Of a DNA stretch of 20,763 nucleotides, positions 17,657 through 20,763 are shown one piece after another. Position 1 is the stretch's first letter. Every line of letters begins with the position of its first letter. Position numbers and translations under genes: made by a program. This DNA comes from a virus. The stretch spans positions 1-20,763 of IMG/VR virus record IMGVR_UViG_3300032242_001296; one strand, given 5' to 3'. The notes beneath the pieces are model-generated. The model did no database searches. It was not told the DNA's origin and worked only from the letters and a program-made list of their open reading frames with translations.

Positions 17657-20539
17657 ATGCCAATCCCACAATTACCGATTCAAAATGGTGCTAACTTGCC
17701 GGGTCTTGAGGAGCATCAAGATCCACAAGAAGCAAAAGACCAAGATGAAGCCATGGATTACTATGAAGAGGCACTTGGATTAGACTCCGAAGATGTCGAA
17801 CAAGAAGTAATTGAAATGGAAGATGGTTCGGTTGTAGTTAATTTTATTCCAACCAAAAGCCCCAAAGAAGCTCCAGAATTTTATGCCAACTTGGCAGAAG
17901 TGTTTGACGACGACGTTCTTCAATCACTGGCATCTGAATACCTTGACCTTATTGATGTTGATAAAGAGTCACGTAAGCAGCGCGACAAACAGTACGAAGA
18001 AGGTTTACGCCGTACAGGTTTAGGTAAAGACGCGCCCGGTGGTGCTACTTTTGATGGTGCATCAAAAGTAGTTCATCCAGTAATGGCTGAGGCCTGCGTA
18101 GACTTTGCAGCATCCGCATCAAAAGAACTTTTACCCCCAGATGGTATTGTTAAATCAAACATCAAAGGTAATGCTAATAAAGAAAAAGAAGATACAGCCT
18201 CACGTAAGGTTGACTTCATTAACTGGCAGCTAACTGAACAAGTTCCAGAATATCGTGACGAGATGGAGCAGCTGCTGACCCAGCTACCTCTCGGCGGTTC
18301 CCAATTCCTCAAGTGGCGTTTTGATTTAGAACAAAAGCGTCCTACTTGCGAGTGGGTAGCCATTGATAACATTTATCTTCCCTATGCTTCTACAAACTTC
18401 TACACATCCCCACGTGTAACTGAAGTACAAGACATTACAGAAGACACATTCTTACAACGCGTTGAAGCAGGTATCTACAAAGATATTGATACAGAGTATA
18501 GCTCTGATGCTCCGCTAACAGAACAAACTGGCGCACAAAAAGCCAACAACAAAATTGAAGGCAAAGAAGATCCATCTAAAAACATAGACGGTTTGCGTCG
18601 TGTTTATGAGATTACTTGCTTTATGCGTCTTGATGACGATAACGAGACCGATGGTCGTCGTGCTCCGTACATCATGACCATTGATGAAACAACAAGTAAA
18701 GTAGTGGCGTTATACCGTAACTGGGAGTGTAATGATGAGAAGCTCGAAAAGCTGGATTGGTATGTTGAGTTCAAATTCATTCCTTGGCGCGGCGCTTACG
18801 CTATTGGTTTACCCCATCTTATTGGTGGTCTCTCTGCTGCTCTTACTGGCGCTCTACGTGCTCTACTCGACGCTGCTCATATTAACAACAGTCAAACTTT
18901 ACTTAAGCTCAAAGGCGGACGTATTGGTGGACAAAGTGACCGCATTGAGCCAACACAAGTAATTGAAATTGAAGGCGCCCCTGGCGTTGATGATGTACGT
19001 AAATTGGCAATGCCAATGCCGTTTAATCAGCCATCTTCTGTGCTGTTTAATTTGCTTAGCTGGTTAACTGATGCAGCTAAAGGCGTAGTTACTACATCTG
19101 AAGAAAAGATTGGCGAAGCAAACAACAATATGCCTGTGGGTACAGCTCAAGCTCTGATCGAGCAAGGCGCTAAAGTATTCTCAGCAATTCATGCACGTCT
19201 GCATCGCAGCCAAGCTAAATCATTATCAATTATCTCTAGGTTAAACCATTGGTATTTGCAGGACATGGACAACCAGTCTGGCACAGAGATTGAAGTACGT
19301 GACTTTGCGTACAACAATGACGTGCGCCCTGTATCCGATCCTAACATTTTTTCTGAAACGCAACGTGTTGCACAAAACCAAGCCCTCTTACAGATGGCTA
19401 CCTCAGCACCTCCGGGAATGTTTGACATTCGTGCTGTCTATCGCCGCGTTCTTGGACAACTAAAGATTCCAGCAATTGAAGAAGTGTTACCAAACCCATT
19501 AGGCGCAAAAGAATCTAACCCTGCTTTGGAAAACGTAGCGATGACCATGGGTCGTCCAGCTGCTGCTTACCCAGATCAAGATCACTTAGCCCACATTAAG
19601 ATTCACTTAGAATACGCAAGCAACCCAGCCTACGGTGGCAATCCTGTCGTTGGTCCTGTGTTCTCACCACAAGCTCTACAACACATCAAGCAGCATTTAA
19701 CATTGCATTATCTGCAATCTATGCGTTCTTATGTTGCACAAGCTGAAGGTGGGCGCGATACGTTAGAACTACATCAAGAAAAACCATTGGATGTAGAAGC
19801 ACAGCAAGCCTTGGCTATTGCCTCACAATTAGTTTCACAAGAGTCCCAGCAAACCCTTGGACCTTACTTACAACAAATTCAAGCTCTGGCACAAAAAGTA
19901 CAACAAGCTCAGCAGGCTCAACAGCAACAAGCTGCTGAATCTGATCCTACTGCTCAGGTTATTCTTAAAACTCAAATGGCTGAGACACAGCGCAAACAAG
20001 CTGAATCTCAAGCCCGTATGCAACTTGAGCAACAAAAAGATCAACAGACTTACCAGCTTAAAATTGCCGAGTTACAGCAAAAAGTTCAAGAATTGCAAGC
20101 TAAGTACCAAACACAAAGCACCGTTGATTCTAACCGTAATGCAACTCAAATTGCTATGGCAGACATTAACAACGCTTCGCGTGAGCGTGTGGCTTCAATT
20201 AACGCTGGTGCCCAGTTAGGTGCAGATCAGATGGCTATGGCCCATGAGCAAAACCAAACAGCTTTGGAAGCATCACATGCCGCTCAGCAAGAAATTCGCC
20301 AGCATGGTTTAGAAATAGAACAACAGGCATTTCAAGCACAAGCCCAACAAGTTCAACAACAAATTGTCGCGCAACAAGCACAAAACCAAGCAGCACAACA
20401 AGCGGCGCAGCAGGCACAACAAACCGGGTTAGAGCACGCGGCAGCAATGCAGCAAGCTGATCAAGCGCACCAACAAACACTACAACAACAAGCAGTAGCA
20501 GCACCACAACCAACAACACCCCCAACAGGAGCAATTTAA
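17657..20539 (+). CDS. Portal protein with Gln-rich C-terminal extension
   Basis: 960 aa. The N-terminal ~75 residues are very acidic. Residues about 110-690 show portal-like features: GLGKDAPGGATFDGASKVVHP, VDFAASASKELLPPDG, a P22-type helix-rich middle and NNNMPVGTAQALIEQGAK, where the stem or tunnel loop may lie. From about residue 735 the sequence becomes helical and Gln/Ala-rich, a coiled coil at about 765-830 (e.g. KQAESQARMQLEQQKDQQ) and a tail with QQAQ repeats (about 880-960), perhaps a barrel as in P22. A dodecameric ring through which TerL pumps DNA is expected. No clear ribosome binding site before the ATG. Confidence 0.85.
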   Translation: MPIPQLPIQNGANLPGLEEHQDPQEAKDQDEAMDYYEEALGLDSEDVEQEVIEMEDGSVVVNFIPTKSPKEAPEFYANLAEVFDDDVLQSLASEYLDLIDVDKESRKQRDKQYEEGLRRTGLGKDAPGGATFDGASKVVHPVMAEACVDFAASASKELLPPDGIVKSNIKGNANKEKEDTASRKVDFINWQLTEQVPEYRDEMEQLLTQLPLGGSQFLKWRFDLEQKRPTCEWVAIDNIYLPYASTNFYTSPRVTEVQDITEDTFLQRVEAGIYKDIDTEYSSDAPLTEQTGAQKANNKIEGKEDPSKNIDGLRRVYEITCFMRLDDDNETDGRRAPYIMTIDETTSKVVALYRNWECNDEKLEKLDWYVEFKFIPWRGAYAIGLPHLIGGLSAALTGALRALLDAAHINNSQTLLKLKGGRIGGQSDRIEPTQVIEIEGAPGVDDVRKLAMPMPFNQPSSVLFNLLSWLTDAAKGVVTTSEEKIGEANNNMPVGTAQALIEQGAKVFSAIHARLHRSQAKSLSIISRLNHWYLQDMDNQSGTEIEVRDFAYNNDVRPVSDPNIFSETQRVAQNQALLQMATSAPPGMFDIRAVYRRVLGQLKIPAIEEVLPNPLGAKESNPALENVAMTMGRPAAAYPDQDHLAHIKIHLEYASNPAYGGNPVVGPVFSPQALQHIKQHLTLHYLQSMRSYVAQAEGGRDTLELHQEKPLDVEAQQALAIASQLVSQESQQTLGPYLQQIQALAQKVQQAQQAQQQQAAESDPTAQVILKTQMAETQRKQAESQARMQLEQQKDQQTYQLKIAELQQKVQELQAKYQTQSTVDSNRNATQIAMADINNASRERVASINAGAQLGADQMAMAHEQNQTALEASHAAQQEIRQHGLEIEQQAFQAQAQQVQQQIVAQQAQNQAAQQAAQQAQQTGLEHAAAMQQADQAHQQTLQQQAVAAPQPTTPPTGAI

Positions 20540-20757
20540 TGGCTAAAAACCCACAAGACGGCGGCGAATTAGGCTTTCGTAAAACATACAAAATGACTGG
20601 CGAAGCTGGCTACGCTGGCGGCCCAGATCAAAAAGTTGACAATGGACCATCAGGATCCAAGCGTCCTAACAATGCAGTTAAAGGCAAACCAGCTCGTTCG
20701 AGCAAAGTTGGCCCAGGTAAAAACCTAAACGACATCGGCGGCGGCAACTTTTATTAA
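20539..20757 (+). CDS. Small basic Gly-rich protein, 72 aa
   Basis: MAKNPQDGGELGFRKTYKMT, then Gly/Pro/Lys/Asn-rich to NDIGGGNFY, lacking hydrophobic core residues and probably disordered. ATG shares a base with the portal stop (TAATG), so it is coupled to the portal. A scaffold, head decoration or DNA-binding role is possible but not shown. Confidence 0.78.
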   Translation: MAKNPQDGGELGFRKTYKMTGEAGYAGGPDQKVDNGPSGSKRPNNAVKGKPARSSKVGPGKNLNDIGGGNFY

Positions 20758-20763
20758 TATTTG

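Noticed and set aside
20235-20591. Hydrophobic 118-codon minus-strand frame
   Set aside because: Its Leu/Val runs are the antisense of the portal Gln codons (CAA/CAG read as TTG/CTG), so it is a shadow.
1-20763. Integrase, repressor and attachment site of a temperate phage
   Set aside because: No integrase or excisionase motif and no tRNA-like attachment site was seen. The rest of the genome is not available, so temperate life is not excluded.

Overview
The window is about half of a tailed double-stranded DNA phage genome (Caudoviricetes). The evidence is a large terminase, a portal-type protein, a primase-helicase and many small overlapping genes on long strand-coherent blocks. The large, P22-sized portal hints at a podovirus, but no tail gene is present to confirm it. 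No integrase or lysogeny module was seen, and the host cannot be named. The overall style suggests a phage of a Gram-negative, possibly aquatic, bacterium; this is inference.

Layout. (1) 1-7525, leftward (minus strand): a replication and nucleic-acid operon. Read in its own direction it runs from the primase-helicase (7525-5216) through nine small genes, including a 54-aa sigma region 4-like HTH protein, then a PIG-L deacetylase, an HExxH protein, a VRR-NUC nuclease, an HNH nuclease, an SNF2-type helicase, a second region 4-like protein and a DUF3310 protein, and leaves the window. (2) 7526-7735: control region A. (3) 7736-14057, leftward: about 25 tiny, tightly overlapping genes, mostly of unknown function. 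The block ends (8873-8304) with a sigma factor that has regions 1.2-3 but no region 4. (4) 14058-14844: control region B, non-coding and full of repeats. (5) 14845-20757, rightward: a small unknown gene, a free-standing Hint (intein-like) protein, the terminase large subunit, a portal-like protein with a Gln-rich tail, and a small basic protein.

How it may work together. A sigma70-like promoter in region B reads left into the early cassette, whose last-transcribed part includes the phage sigma factor. Regions A and B carry two copies, in opposite orientation, of one architecture: a CTAGGGTTAC-type inverted repeat with a 70-nt AT-rich spacer, followed 42-48 nt later by the box GCATTATTGT. One copy faces the replication operon and the other faces the packaging operon. 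The same box also lies before the portal gene and before a small region 4-like gene. I infer a phage-encoded promoter class, possibly read by the region-4-less sigma with a separate region 4-like partner.

Many genes here are below 60 codons. I called them from continuous reading frames, stop/start overlaps and ribosome binding sites. No database search was run; family names come from motifs I could see.
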